Source of the DNA: Vibrio splendidus
Lineage (GTDB): Bacteria; Pseudomonadota; Gammaproteobacteria; Enterobacterales; Vibrionaceae
Reading direction: 5' to 3'
Length of the DNA stretch: 40,375 bases
NCBI RefSeq assembly: GCF_001557875.1
Contig: NZ_LNRF01000017.1
Location: 1-40,375 of the forward strand
Part shown: in pieces, positions 32,329 through 40,061 of the stretch
Numbering within the stretch: the stretch's first letter is position 1
Layout of the letters: every line of letters begins with the position of its first letter
The notes under the pieces: model-generated
Database searches by the model: none
Told to the model about the DNA's origin: nothing
Seen by the model: only the letters and a program-made list of their open reading frames with translations
Position numbers and translations under genes: made by a program

Positions 32329-33093
32329 CTACTCGTCTAGAAATGAAGTTAGCGGACTAGAAGCAACCGCGTGAGACACCTGACCAGCAAGACCAGAAAG
32401 ATAAGCCATACGCCCAGCTTCAACTGCCAGTTTAAAAGCAATTGCCATATCAACAGGCTGTTGAGAGGCAGCTATTGCAGTATTCACTAACACGGCATCT
32501 GCGCCCATTTCCATTGCACGAGCAGCATGAGAAGGCGCACCAATACCGGCGTCAACAATCACAGGGACATTCGCTTGGTCGATAATGATTTCTAAGAAGT
32601 CTGCCGAAGCGATACCTTTGTTCGACCCAATCGGCGCACCTAGCGGCATAACCGCAGCACAACCCACCTCTTCTAGGCGTTTACACAATACTGGGTCGGC
32701 ATGGCAGTAAGGCAACACAACAAAGCCATCTTTAACCAATTGCTCAGCTGCTTTTAATGTCTCGATCGGGTCTGGCATCAAGTACTTTGGGTCTGGATGA
32801 ATTTCAAGTTTGAGCCAATTTGTGCCTAGCGCTTCGCGAGCCAAATGTGCAGCAAAGATCGCATCCTTTGCGTTCTTCGCCCCGGAGGTATTCGGTAGCA
32901 AGTTCACACCAGCATCAATAATCGGCTGCAAAATATCATCTTGCTCAGAGCGAATATCAACCCTCTTCAACGCCATGGTTGCCAGTTGAGAACCGGAAGC
33001 TTCGATAGCGCTCGCCATCAAGTGCTTATTCGCGAACTTACCCGTTCCAGTGAAGAGTCGTGATTGAAACGTTTTATCTGCGATAGTTAACAT
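32329..33093 (-). CDS. thiG: thiazole synthase ThiG
   Basis: ThiG joins deoxyxylulose 5-phosphate, dehydroglycine and ThiS thiocarboxylate into the thiazole phosphate of thiamine. The 254-residue TIM barrel shows RLFTGTGKF (11-19), the Schiff-base lysine segment LKLEIHPDPKYLMPD, VLPYCHADPVLCKRLEEVGCAAVMPLGAPIGSNKG and DAGIGAPSHAARAMEMGADAVLVNTA. E. coli ThiG has 256 residues. A strong AGGAGG site lies in the last codons of thiS, 2 bases before this ATG, so the two are coupled. Confidence 0.96.
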   Translation of the reverse strand: MLTIADKTFQSRLFTGTGKFANKHLMASAIEASGSQLATMALKRVDIRSEQDDILQPIIDAGVNLLPNTSGAKNAKDAIFAAHLAREALGTNWLKLEIHPDPKYLMPDPIETLKAAEQLVKDGFVVLPYCHADPVLCKRLEEVGCAAVMPLGAPIGSNKGIASADFLEIIIDQANVPVIVDAGIGAPSHAARAMEMGADAVLVNTAIAASQQPVDMAIAFKLAVEAGRMAYLSGLAGQVSHAVASSPLTSFLDE

Positions 33094-33095
33094 AG

Positions 33096-33305
33096 TTAGC
33101 CTCCTGCAATGGCTTGGAAAAGAGAAATAGCATCGCCTTCATTGACGACCGTTTGTTGCCACTGACTACGCGGGACAACCGCATTATTGATAGCAAAGAC
33201 ACAACCTAGATCGGGCAACGAGAGCGCTTGGATGATATCCGCTAGAGACGACGATTGCGCGACCTGCTCTGGTTGCTCGTTTATAGAAATAGTTATCTGG
33301 CTCAT
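33096..33305 (-). CDS. thiS: sulfur carrier protein ThiS
   Basis: A 69-residue ubiquitin-like sulfur carrier that ends in the required Gly-Gly (LFQAIAGG), which ThiF adenylates and which becomes a thiocarboxylate. The core FAINNAVVPRSQWQQTVVNEGDAISL is typical of ThiS. E. coli ThiS has 66 residues. Its ATG overlaps the thiF stop codon (ATGA). Confidence 0.95.
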   Translation of the reverse strand: MSQITISINEQPEQVAQSSSLADIIQALSLPDLGCVFAINNAVVPRSQWQQTVVNEGDAISLFQAIAGG

Positions 33306-34084
33306 TTGGTTTCTTCTTCTAAATAGTTAACTGTAGATGTGCAGCAAACGGGGCATTCACTATCTTGAGTGACACTTAAGTTTTGCCAGTTCATCGTCTG
33401 GCCATCAAACAGTTTGAGCTGATGTGTTGCAACCTGGAACTCGCCAGTACTAATACGTTGAATAGCAGCCAGTGCTTGGAGGTTGCCTATCGTGCCAACG
33501 ACTGGACCAATGATCCCGCTATCGCTACAACGTGTCGTTTGTGGATGATGATTGAACGGGAACAAACAGTGATAGCACCCTTTCTGCTTCTGATAATCAA
33601 AGACAATAAACTGACCTTTCCAGCCGATCGCAGAACCAGAAATCAAAGGCGTATTGCTGCCGAAACATGCTTGGTTAACCTGTTGGCGCGACTCAAAGTT
33701 GTCAGTACAATCCAACACCATATCAGCGAGCATCACCTCAAGCTCAAGTTGGCTTTGAGTCATTCGCTTATTGATGGTTCTTACTTGACTTCGACCATTA
33801 AGCTCAGTCAGTTGTTGCTTCAGAGCTCCAACCTTAGGTGAACCTAACTGACTTTCCTTGAACGCTACCTGTCGTTGCAGGTTGGACGAATCCACACAGT
33901 CATCATCAACCAACACGATTTTTCCGACACCGGAAGCCGCAATATAGAGAGCCGCTGCATTGCCTAAGCCACCACAACCAATAACCAACACATGGCTGTC
34001 TAGTAGATTGCGTTGCCCTTGCTCACCCACTTCAGGAAGTGCGAGTTGTCGTTGATAACGAATGAATTCGAAATCACTCAGCAT
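33302..34084 (-). CDS. thiF: ThiS adenylyltransferase ThiF
   Basis: ThiF activates the C-terminus of ThiS with ATP so that sulfur can be loaded. The 260-residue E1-like protein has the nucleotide-binding VIGCGGLGNAAALYIAASGVG (34-54), the acidic DDDCVDSSNLQRQ (60-72), and two cysteine pairs for zinc (CYHC and CPVCC). TTRCSDSGIIGPVVG contains the cysteine used in E. coli ThiF (C184). E. coli ThiF has about 251 residues. The ATG lies inside the last codons of thiE (11-base overlap). Confidence 0.95.
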   Translation of the reverse strand: MLSDFEFIRYQRQLALPEVGEQGQRNLLDSHVLVIGCGGLGNAAALYIAASGVGKIVLVDDDCVDSSNLQRQVAFKESQLGSPKVGALKQQLTELNGRSQVRTINKRMTQSQLELEVMLADMVLDCTDNFESRQQVNQACFGSNTPLISGSAIGWKGQFIVFDYQKQKGCYHCLFPFNHHPQTTRCSDSGIIGPVVGTIGNLQALAAIQRISTGEFQVATHQLKLFDGQTMNWQNLSVTQDSECPVCCTSTVNYLEEETK

Positions 34085-35357
34085 GACTTAGCTCCTGAGT
34101 TACCTCATTAGCAGCACTTGTAGAACTGTCAGCCATTAATGCTTCGAAGAACTCAATCACTTGTTTTGGGTCTTCGGCTAACGTAATCGCACGTACAACA
34201 GCAAGGCTCGATATCCCACACCTCCACACCTGTGCAGCAGTCGACTGGTCAATTCCACCAATCGCAACCGTCGGATAACCAGTGAGTTCTTCTGTGTATG
34301 GGATAGTATCAATCAGCTGCTGATAGAGAGATAAACGCACAAGCCCCTGAGGCTTCGATGGCATCTGCTTAGTAGTGGTTGGGAATATATGCCCCAGCGC
34401 AATATAGCTTGGGTTGATTTGCACAATACGTAGCAACTCGTAATAACCATGAGTCGAAAGACCGATCTTAATAGCTGCTTGGCTCAATTGAGATAGGTTG
34501 GATTCTTCGATGTCCTCTTGGCCCAAATGAACACCAAAAGCATCATGCTTAAGTGCCAATTGCCAATAGTCATTGATAAAAACCTGTGCGTTGTGCTCTC
34601 TACCGAGTTCGATAGATCGTGCGATTTGTTGTTCTAAATCTGCTTGCTGCGGGTTCTTAATACGCAGTTGAACTGTATTGATTCCAAGCTTGAGCAGCCT
34701 TTCGATCCACTCAACATCATCAACTACTGGGTATAGTCCTAGGCTACTCTTGCTTAATTCAGGGAACGAAAGTGATGTTCCTTGGTACGCCCAACCAACA
34801 CTAATATCTAAGCGCTCATCTTCGAGAACAGGAATAGGGAAATTTTGGTAGTTTGCTGGCCATGTTCCACGTGAAACATTAGATGCTGCGCGGGCTAAAA
34901 CCAGTGCGTCTTCTAATGGGAATTCCAACGCCAACAAAGTAAGTAGCCAAGCAAAGTGACCACGACTATCTAACTCCTGATGAGCTGAAGTTTCACTCTT
35001 GATAGCACGATTAGAATCTAGCTGTGACCAGATATCCAATACAGCTGAGTCATCTAAGACACCGATATAGATGGTACTCGGAGTTTGTGACAAGACATCG
35101 GCTAGCGCCACTGAATGACTGTAATCAACGATATGATCAAGATCTCTTGAGCGACATTCCGCCAATGAATCAACATCATCAGCAAAGCCAATGGCTAATA
35201 CCTGTTGAGCATCAATGATAGAGAAGTATTGAGTTGGGCTTACGCCCAACTCAACTGCATCAGTTGCTAAACCTTGTCGCTTAGCAACCAATAGACAGTT
35301 TTGAACCTCTCCCGTTAACTCGATGTCTTGAGATGGGATGAGAATCTTCACTGTCAT
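34074..35357 (-). CDS. thiE: thiamine phosphate synthase ThiE with extra N-terminal domain
   Basis: ThiE joins the pyrimidine diphosphate and thiazole phosphate into thiamine phosphate. Here the 427-residue protein is about twice the usual length (E. coli 211). The ThiE barrel occupies about 206-405, with VQLRIK (229-234), INDYW (261-265), HLGQED (277-282), GLSTHG (299-304), GHIFPTTTK (322-330) and AIGGI (365-369). Residues 1-200 form a separate domain; FAWLLTLLALEFPLEDALVLARAASNVSRG (135-164) resembles the C-terminal helix region of ThiD-type pyrimidine kinases, so it may be a decayed ThiD. That is inference. The ATG overlaps the thiC stop by one base (TAATG). A parS-like site lies in its coding sequence at 34863-34878. 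Confidence 0.93.
   Translation of the reverse strand: MTVKILIPSQDIELTGEVQNCLLVAKRQGLATDAVELGVSPTQYFSIIDAQQVLAIGFADDVDSLAECRSRDLDHIVDYSHSVALADVLSQTPSTIYIGVLDDSAVLDIWSQLDSNRAIKSETSAHQELDSRGHFAWLLTLLALEFPLEDALVLARAASNVSRGTWPANYQNFPIPVLEDERLDISVGWAYQGTSLSFPELSKSSLGLYPVVDDVEWIERLLKLGINTVQLRIKNPQQADLEQQIARSIELGREHNAQVFINDYWQLALKHDAFGVHLGQEDIEESNLSQLSQAAIKIGLSTHGYYELLRIVQINPSYIALGHIFPTTTKQMPSKPQGLVRLSLYQQLIDTIPYTEELTGYPTVAIGGIDQSTAAQVWRCGISSLAVVRAITLAEDPKQVIEFFEALMADSSTSAANEVTQELSHAE
34863..34878 (+). promoter_or_regulatory. parS-like ParB binding site 3
   Basis: TGTTCCACGTGAAACA is a perfect match to the canonical parS. It lies in the extra N-terminal domain of thiE, where it is read as NVSRGT on the coding strand. 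Confidence 0.92.
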
Positions 35358-37306
35358 TACTCCTCTAGTTGAGCTTCTTTTGCGCCTACTGCAGGGTGAT
35401 AAAGTTCAGAGCCAGTATCACGGAACTCTTGTGATTTTTGACGCATTCCCTCCAACGGGTTGTCTAGCATCTTAATCTCGATAGCCTGATCAGCGGCTAC
35501 TTGTTCGGTGTCTTTCGCGTACTCTCGAACTTCTTGAGATATCTTCATTGAGCAGAATTTAGGGCCACACATTGAACAGAAATGAGCAACCTTGCCCGAC
35601 TCTTGCGGTAAGGTTTCATCGTGGAAAGAACGTGCTGTTTCCGGATCTAAAGCTAGATTAAATTGGTCTTCCCAACGGAATTCAAAACGCGCTTTAGATA
35701 ATGCATTATCTCGTATTTGTGCGCCCGGGTGCCCTTTTGCCAAGTCTGCAGCATGTGCTGCCAACTTGTAAGTAATCAAGCCAGTCTTCACATCTTCTTT
35801 GTTTGGCAAGCCTAAATGCTCTTTAGGAGTTACATAACAAAGCATCGCACAGCCGTACCAACCGATCATGGCTGCACCAATACCAGAGGTAATATGGTCA
35901 TAACCCGGCGCAATATCTGTAGTCAGTGGACCTAAAGTATAGAAAGGCGCTTCATGGCAGTGCTCTAACTGCTCGTCCATGTTCTCTTTAATAAGATGCA
36001 TAGGTACATGTCCAGGGCCTTCAATGATCACCTGAACGTCATATTCCCAAGCCACTTTAGTCAACTCACCTAGAGTGCGTAACTCTGAGAATTGAGCCTC
36101 ATCGTTGGCATCTGCAATCGAGCCAGGACGTAGACCATCACCTAATGACAGAGCCACATCGTACTTCGCACAGATCTCGCAGATCTCGCGGAAGTGGGTA
36201 TAAAGGAAGCTCTCTTGGTGATGAGCAAGACACCATTTCGCGATGATAGAGCCGCCACGAGAGACAATACCAGTCACACGTTTAGCGGTCATAGGAACGT
36301 AGCGAAGCAATAAGCCTGCGTGAATAGTAAAGTAATCAACACCCTGCTCTGCTTGTTCAATCAAGGTATCGCGCATCACTTCCCAGTTAAGGTCTTCCGC
36401 AATACCATTCACTTTTTCAAGCGCTTGATACATAGGAACCGTACCAATTGGTACTGGGCTATTACGTAGGATCCATTCGCGAGTCTCGTGGATATTACGG
36501 CCGGTAGAAAGGTCCATCACGGTATCGCCACCCCAGCGAGTAGACCATACTAGCTTCTCAACTTCTTCTTCAATCGAAGAACTTACTGAAGAGTTACCGA
36601 TATTGGCGTTCACTTTCACTAAGAAGTTTCGGCCAATAATCATCGGCTCGGATTCAGGGTGGTTAATGTTCGACGGAATGATAGCTCGGCCTTCAGCGAC
36701 TTCTTTACGCACGAACTCAGGGGTGATTTCTTTCGGTAGGTTTGCGCCAAAGTTATGGCCAGGGTGTTGGTGGTTCAACTGCTCATCAGCAAATTTCTGA
36801 CGTCCCATGTTCTCACGTATCGCAATGTACTCCATCTCAGGAGTAATAATTCCCTGACGAGCATAGTGCAACTGAGTAACACATTGATCGCCAGTCGCGC
36901 GACGAATTCTAGGCAGATTACCGTAACGAAGGTCGTCTAGAGTTTCATCTTCTAAACGCTCTTTGGTGTATACAGAGCTTACATCGTCTAACAGTTCCGT
37001 ATCACCACGCTCTTCAATCCATTGCTCTCGTAACTTAGGAAGGCCGCTGTAAAGGTCAATTTCGTGCGTAGGGTCAGTATAAACACCAGAGGTGTCGTAT
37101 ACATGAATTGGGGCATTAGGTTCGTATACAGGCTCTTTTTTGGTACCACCAACAAGGCTATCTGCGAGTGATATTTCTCGTACAGGGACTTGAATATCCT
37201 CTCGAGATCCTTGGATGTAAGCTTTTTTTGAATTTGGATAAGGTTGTACGGATAAAGAATCGATGAAATTCTTCGCTTCCAGTCTTGCTTGTTTACGACT
37301 CGACAT
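35357..37306 (-). CDS. thiC: phosphomethylpyrimidine synthase ThiC
   Basis: ThiC is an unusual radical SAM enzyme that rearranges aminoimidazole ribotide into the HMP-phosphate pyrimidine of thiamine. The 649-residue protein (E. coli 631) carries the C-terminal cluster motif C-x2-C-x4-C in HFCSMCGPKFCSMK. Family blocks include GRNFLVKVNANIGNS, ILRNSPVPIGTVPMYQALEK, DYFTIHAGLL, SRGGSIIAKWC, EGPGHVPMHLIKENM and LTTDIAPGYDHITSGIGAA. AGGA lies 8 bases before the ATG. It is the first gene of the thi operon and is controlled by the TPP riboswitch about 140 bases upstream. Confidence 0.97.
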   Translation of the reverse strand: MSSRKQARLEAKNFIDSLSVQPYPNSKKAYIQGSREDIQVPVREISLADSLVGGTKKEPVYEPNAPIHVYDTSGVYTDPTHEIDLYSGLPKLREQWIEERGDTELLDDVSSVYTKERLEDETLDDLRYGNLPRIRRATGDQCVTQLHYARQGIITPEMEYIAIRENMGRQKFADEQLNHQHPGHNFGANLPKEITPEFVRKEVAEGRAIIPSNINHPESEPMIIGRNFLVKVNANIGNSSVSSSIEEEVEKLVWSTRWGGDTVMDLSTGRNIHETREWILRNSPVPIGTVPMYQALEKVNGIAEDLNWEVMRDTLIEQAEQGVDYFTIHAGLLLRYVPMTAKRVTGIVSRGGSIIAKWCLAHHQESFLYTHFREICEICAKYDVALSLGDGLRPGSIADANDEAQFSELRTLGELTKVAWEYDVQVIIEGPGHVPMHLIKENMDEQLEHCHEAPFYTLGPLTTDIAPGYDHITSGIGAAMIGWYGCAMLCYVTPKEHLGLPNKEDVKTGLITYKLAAHAADLAKGHPGAQIRDNALSKARFEFRWEDQFNLALDPETARSFHDETLPQESGKVAHFCSMCGPKFCSMKISQEVREYAKDTEQVAADQAIEIKMLDNPLEGMRQKSQEFRDTGSELYHPAVGAKEAQLEE

Positions 37307-37444
37307 AGCATTTTTCCTTGGCTTTTAGCCATTATTTATAGGGATAAAAATGCTTGACGGATTAGATGCTACAAGAGGGATCACGGTAAGAAATACAGTT
37401 GTGATCTGGAGATAGATCTCTAGAAGGATTCTAGTTAGATATCT

Positions 37445-37530
37445 ACTCTTGTTCCCTTCGCAGGTATTAGCCTGATCAGGTTCAACGGATCCCGAGTTAA
37501 CGGTCTCAGCCATATGGCACTCCGACAAGT
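37445..37530 (-). promoter_or_regulatory. TPP riboswitch (THI element) of the thi operon
   Basis: On the minus strand the region contains GGAGTGCC, GGCTGAGA, the GAACCTGATCAGGCTAATACC core and GCGAAGGGAACAAG, the conserved blocks of the TPP aptamer. P1 is formed by CTTGT (37525-37529) and ACAAG (37448-37452). It lies directly upstream of thiC and represses the operon when thiamine pyrophosphate is abundant. A second CTCTTGT copy at 37371-37377 could pair with ACAAGAG in place of P1 and may be the switching partner. No classic terminator is seen before thiC, so control may be at translation or through Rho. Confidence 0.96.
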
Positions 37531-37537
37531 TCGATCG

Positions 37538-37566
37538 AGTATATAAAAACGGCTTGGATAAACCAA
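37538..37566 (-). promoter_or_regulatory. thi operon promoter overlapping the crcB terminator
   Basis: On the minus strand TTGGTT (37561-37566) and TATACT (37538-37543) have a 17-base spacer, placing the start just before the TPP aptamer. The -35 hexamer lies in the loop and stem of the crcB terminator. Confidence 0.6.
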
Positions 37567-37571
37567 GCCGA
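37545..37571 (-). terminator. crcB terminator
   Basis: CGGCTTGG and CCAAGCCG form a perfect 8-bp stem with a 5-base loop, followed by TTTTT on the minus strand, about 27 bases after the crcB stop codon. Confidence 0.9.
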
Positions 37572-37596
37572 GTTGTTAACAAATCGTAAGAAAGTT

Positions 37597-37980
37597 TTAA
37601 GACTTTATCAAAAGTTGGAAGCCGATCCATGCAGCTGAGATGCTGAGAACCACGTTGAGCAGCACATTGAGTCCCATCTTAAAGAAAGCACCCTGCTGCA
37701 TAAGAAGCACGTTATCCATCGAAAATGTAGAAAATGTAGTCAGTGCTCCAAGGAAGCCAAGACCGATAATTTGTCTCCATGGTTCTGTTGCAACCATCTC
37801 ATTCTCAAACGCTGCGATGAGTAAGCCCATAATTAAAGAGCCAATCACGTTAACAGTTAGCGTACCATAAGGAAAACCACGCCCTAGCATCACCACACAT
37901 AACTCTGAAATCAAATAGCGCGAACAAGCACCAAATGCGCCACCAATGGCAATAAAACCTAAAATAGATAACTGACCCAT
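37597..37980 (-). CDS. crcB: fluoride channel CrcB/Fluc
   Basis: A 127-residue membrane protein with four helices, the size and pattern of the dual-topology Fluc channels that expel fluoride. Family features: GGAFGACSRYLIS (about 13-25), GTLTVNVIGSLIMGLL (39-54) with the conserved Asn, and LGALTTFSTFSMD (76-88) with the phenylalanine/threonine track. The start is the ATG at 37980 with GGAGG five to six bases upstream; a TTG start at 37992 is rejected. I looked for a fluoride riboswitch upstream and found none. It lies between the multicopper oxidase gene and the thi operon. Confidence 0.92.
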   Translation of the reverse strand: MGQLSILGFIAIGGAFGACSRYLISELCVVMLGRGFPYGTLTVNVIGSLIMGLLIAAFENEMVATEPWRQIIGLGFLGALTTFSTFSMDNVLLMQQGAFFKMGLNVLLNVVLSISAAWIGFQLLIKS

Positions 37981-38080
37981 GAATCCTCCCAAACAATAAT
38001 CCCTATATTCTAGCTTTAACGCCGATAAAAGCGAGGGTAGAAACTAAGAATGCATGCGCAAATATTAAACGTTACAGGTG

Positions 38081-39463
38081 TCACTTAACTTCGATATATC
38101 CCATTAAACCCGTTTTCATGTGTTCTATAACATGACAGTGATACATCCAACGTCCTGGGTTGTCGGCAACAAATGCGGCTTTCGCTCGACCGTTTTTTCC
38201 AAGTAGCACGGTATCGGTATGGAAAGGTTCGTCAATTTTTTTACCATCAAGTTCCAATACAGTGAATGTATACCCATGAATATGAATCGGGTGATGATAT
38301 TGAGTGACGTTCTTAAGATCGAATATGTAAGTTTTACCTAGTTCTAAAATCGCCAACGGCTCAGGGATATTGTCTTTGCTCATCCCCTCCCACGCTCGTT
38401 TATTAGTAAGCCAAAATTTAGGCATCGATTTACCATCTTTAGATAGAGGTGAAACTGCACCCTCCCACTCGAACACAAAATCGATTTCTTCTGCATTAGC
38501 GAGATTTAAGTTAGGCACAGGATTGAGGGGCAATAAAGGAAGTGTTTGGCCTTCGATTAACGTTGAATCAACAGCCTCAAACTCACACAAGGAAAAAGGA
38601 AAACGCCCTTTCATTTGAAGGACACTCACTCGCTCCCCCACCTTGGGAGCAATTAGCCCGAGATCGACACGCATACCTGGGCCAATCTTGTGTTGAGTCA
38701 GCTTATAAGGTGTCTTTACAGGGTTACCATCAATAGCAATGACCCATGCCTCAGCGCCCTCAATGGCTATAGGATAGGTAATCGTGTTATCAACATTAGC
38801 GATACGCAGCCTAGTCGTTGCATGCTGCTTCAATTGATAGATAGGTTCATGTACTCCATTAACGCTACTCCACTCTCCCGGCGTGCCCATACGAGCGCTG
38901 AGGCGAGGGATCATTAAGTCTTTCCACTGACCTTGTTTGTCGATATGCCAATGTTTAAGCATAAGAGCATGCTCTTCATCGAACTGAACTGCCGCACTCT
39001 CTTCGACAATAATAAGCCCGACCAAGCCCATACCAAGTTGCTTAACACTGTTCATGTGTGGGTGATACCAGAATGTACCCGCATCTGGTGGCGTGAACTC
39101 ATAGACAAACGTTTCACCGGGCATAATCGGAGACTGACTTAAGAAAGGAACCCCGTCCATTTCAATCGGAATTCTCAGGCCATGCCAATGAATTGTGGTC
39201 GGTTCTAATAGCTTGTTGGTAAATCGAATCGTTACCTTTTCGCCTTGTCGACAGCGAATAATCGGCGCTGGAGTCTGTCCATTAAAGGCTAAAACATTAG
39301 TACTAAATCCCTTCACCAACTCAGCGGTTGAAGGCTCAGCTGTTAAGTCATAAACGAACTTTCCTTGCTCATCAACAGACCGCTTCATTGAGCAAGCTGG
39401 TAGGACGGTTAGTGCAGATATAGCGAGAGATGATTGAATAAACTTACGACGGGAGATATCCAT
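38081..39463 (-). CDS. Tat-exported multicopper oxidase, probable lipoprotein
   Basis: A 460-residue three-cupredoxin oxidase. The N-terminus has a Tat signal (SRRKFIQS, residues 4-11) followed by a lipobox LPAC (21-24), so it is probably exported folded and lipid-anchored. Copper ligands are complete: HWHG (92-95), WYHPH (132-136), HPIHIHG (about 397-403) and HCHVIEHMKTGLM (442-454). The type 1 axial position, ten residues after C443, is Leu (L453), not Met as in CueO, and the Met-rich insert of CueO is absent (CueO 516 residues). It may therefore oxidise phenols or metals at higher potential; this is inference. A Fur-like palindrome lies ~45 bases upstream. AAGG precedes the ATG. Confidence 0.92.
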   Translation of the reverse strand: MDISRRKFIQSSLAISALTVLPACSMKRSVDEQGKFVYDLTAEPSTAELVKGFSTNVLAFNGQTPAPIIRCRQGEKVTIRFTNKLLEPTTIHWHGLRIPIEMDGVPFLSQSPIMPGETFVYEFTPPDAGTFWYHPHMNSVKQLGMGLVGLIIVEESAAVQFDEEHALMLKHWHIDKQGQWKDLMIPRLSARMGTPGEWSSVNGVHEPIYQLKQHATTRLRIANVDNTITYPIAIEGAEAWVIAIDGNPVKTPYKLTQHKIGPGMRVDLGLIAPKVGERVSVLQMKGRFPFSLCEFEAVDSTLIEGQTLPLLPLNPVPNLNLANAEEIDFVFEWEGAVSPLSKDGKSMPKFWLTNKRAWEGMSKDNIPEPLAILELGKTYIFDLKNVTQYHHPIHIHGYTFTVLELDGKKIDEPFHTDTVLLGKNGRAKAAFVADNPGRWMYHCHVIEHMKTGLMGYIEVK

Positions 39464-39507
39464 ATTTGTTACCTTTTAGTAATAACGACCAAAATGTAAC
39501 AAAATAT

Positions 39508-39522
39508 TGAGAATAATTCTCA
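39508..39522 (-). promoter_or_regulatory. Fur-box-like palindrome upstream of the multicopper oxidase
   Basis: TGAGAATAATTCTCA is a perfect 7-1-7 palindrome matching the Fur consensus TGATAATNATTATCA except for one symmetric base pair change. A possible promoter (TTCTTT, 17 bases, TATTTT) overlaps it on the minus strand, so Fur binding would block the oxidase gene. Confidence 0.6.
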
Positions 39523-39640
39523 TAAAGAAGCGTGGTTTGTGCTGTTGGTTGTTTATAAAAGAGTCTGAGATAAGTAAGCACTTACACTTTTAAGGCTCGG
39601 TTTTATTAAAGCTAAGAATTATCGACTAAAAATAGAAAGC

Positions 39641-39670
39641 AAAAAAGCCCCAGCATTTCTGCTGAGGCTT
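39641..39670 (-). terminator. terminator after the decayed tRNA-Trp copy
   Basis: On the minus strand AAGCC-T-CAGCA and TGCTG-G-GGCTT pair around a GAAA loop, followed by TTTTT. It is the duplicate of the terminator at 39772-39801 and belongs to the first copy of a tandem unit. Confidence 0.85.
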
Positions 39671-39676
39671 AGTATA

Positions 39677-39757
39677 TGGAAAGGTTGGAGGTTTAGACTC
39701 CCAACACGCGCTGTTTTAGTAAGTCAGAGAATCCGCTGCTTTGCTAATGGCGTATAT
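39677..39757 (-). pseudogene. decayed tRNA-Trp copy
   Basis: This stretch aligns with the intact tRNA-Trp at 39808-39884: both have (in plus-strand reading) ACTCCCAACACGCG and GAATCCGCTGCT at matching positions, and the same upstream terminator context. The copy has an insertion of about 12 bases in the anticodon loop region, and its acceptor stem no longer pairs. It cannot fold as a tRNA. Together with its terminator it forms a ~131-base tandem repeat with the functional gene. Confidence 0.82.
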
Positions 39758-39771
39758 TAGATTCAGAAAGC

Positions 39772-39801
39772 AAAAAGGCTCCAGCATTTCTGCTAGAGCC
39801 T
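39772..39801 (-). terminator. tRNA-Trp terminator
   Basis: On the minus strand AAGGCTC-T-AGCA and TGCT-G-GAGCCTT form a stem with a GAAA loop, followed by TTTTT, 6 bases after the tRNA-Trp 3' end. Confidence 0.9.
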
Positions 39802-39807
39802 TAAATA

Positions 39808-39884
<77 letters not shown>

Positions 39885-39908
39885 AAAACTTTCATTACTA
39901 CAGATTCG

Positions 39909-39933
39909 AAAAAACCTCGCACTAGGCGAGGTT
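39909..39933 (-). terminator. terminator between tRNA-Asp and tRNA-Trp
   Basis: AACCTCGC and GCGAGGTT form a perfect 8-bp stem with a 5-base loop, followed by TTTTTT on the minus strand. It begins 11 bases after the tRNA-Asp 3' end and 25 bases before the tRNA-Trp 5' end. Confidence 0.88.
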
Positions 39934-39943
39934 ATCGAATAAG

Positions 39944-40020
39944 TGGCGGAGTGGACGGGACTCGAACCCGCGACCCCCGGCGTGACAGGCCGGTATTCTA
40001 ACCAACTGAACTACCACTCC
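39944..40020 (-). tRNA. tRNA-Asp (GTC anticodon)
   Basis: A 77-base cloverleaf on the minus strand: acceptor GGAGTGG / CCACTCC, anticodon loop CTGTCAC (anticodon GTC), T-loop TTCGAGT, discriminator G and an encoded CCA end. It is very similar to E. coli tRNA-Asp and lies about 40 bases after 5S rRNA, so it is processed from the rRNA transcript. Confidence 0.98.
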
Positions 40021-40061
40021 GCAGTGGAATACTTGTCGTCGCTGACAAGTGTTCAAATTTA

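Noticed and set aside
37325..37630. 101-codon minus-strand frame upstream of thiC
   Set aside because: It runs through the TPP riboswitch, the crcB terminator and the end of crcB; no coding likeness.
37981..38080. Fluoride riboswitch upstream of crcB
   Set aside because: The conserved GGNGAUGG and pseudoknot blocks are absent in the region before crcB.
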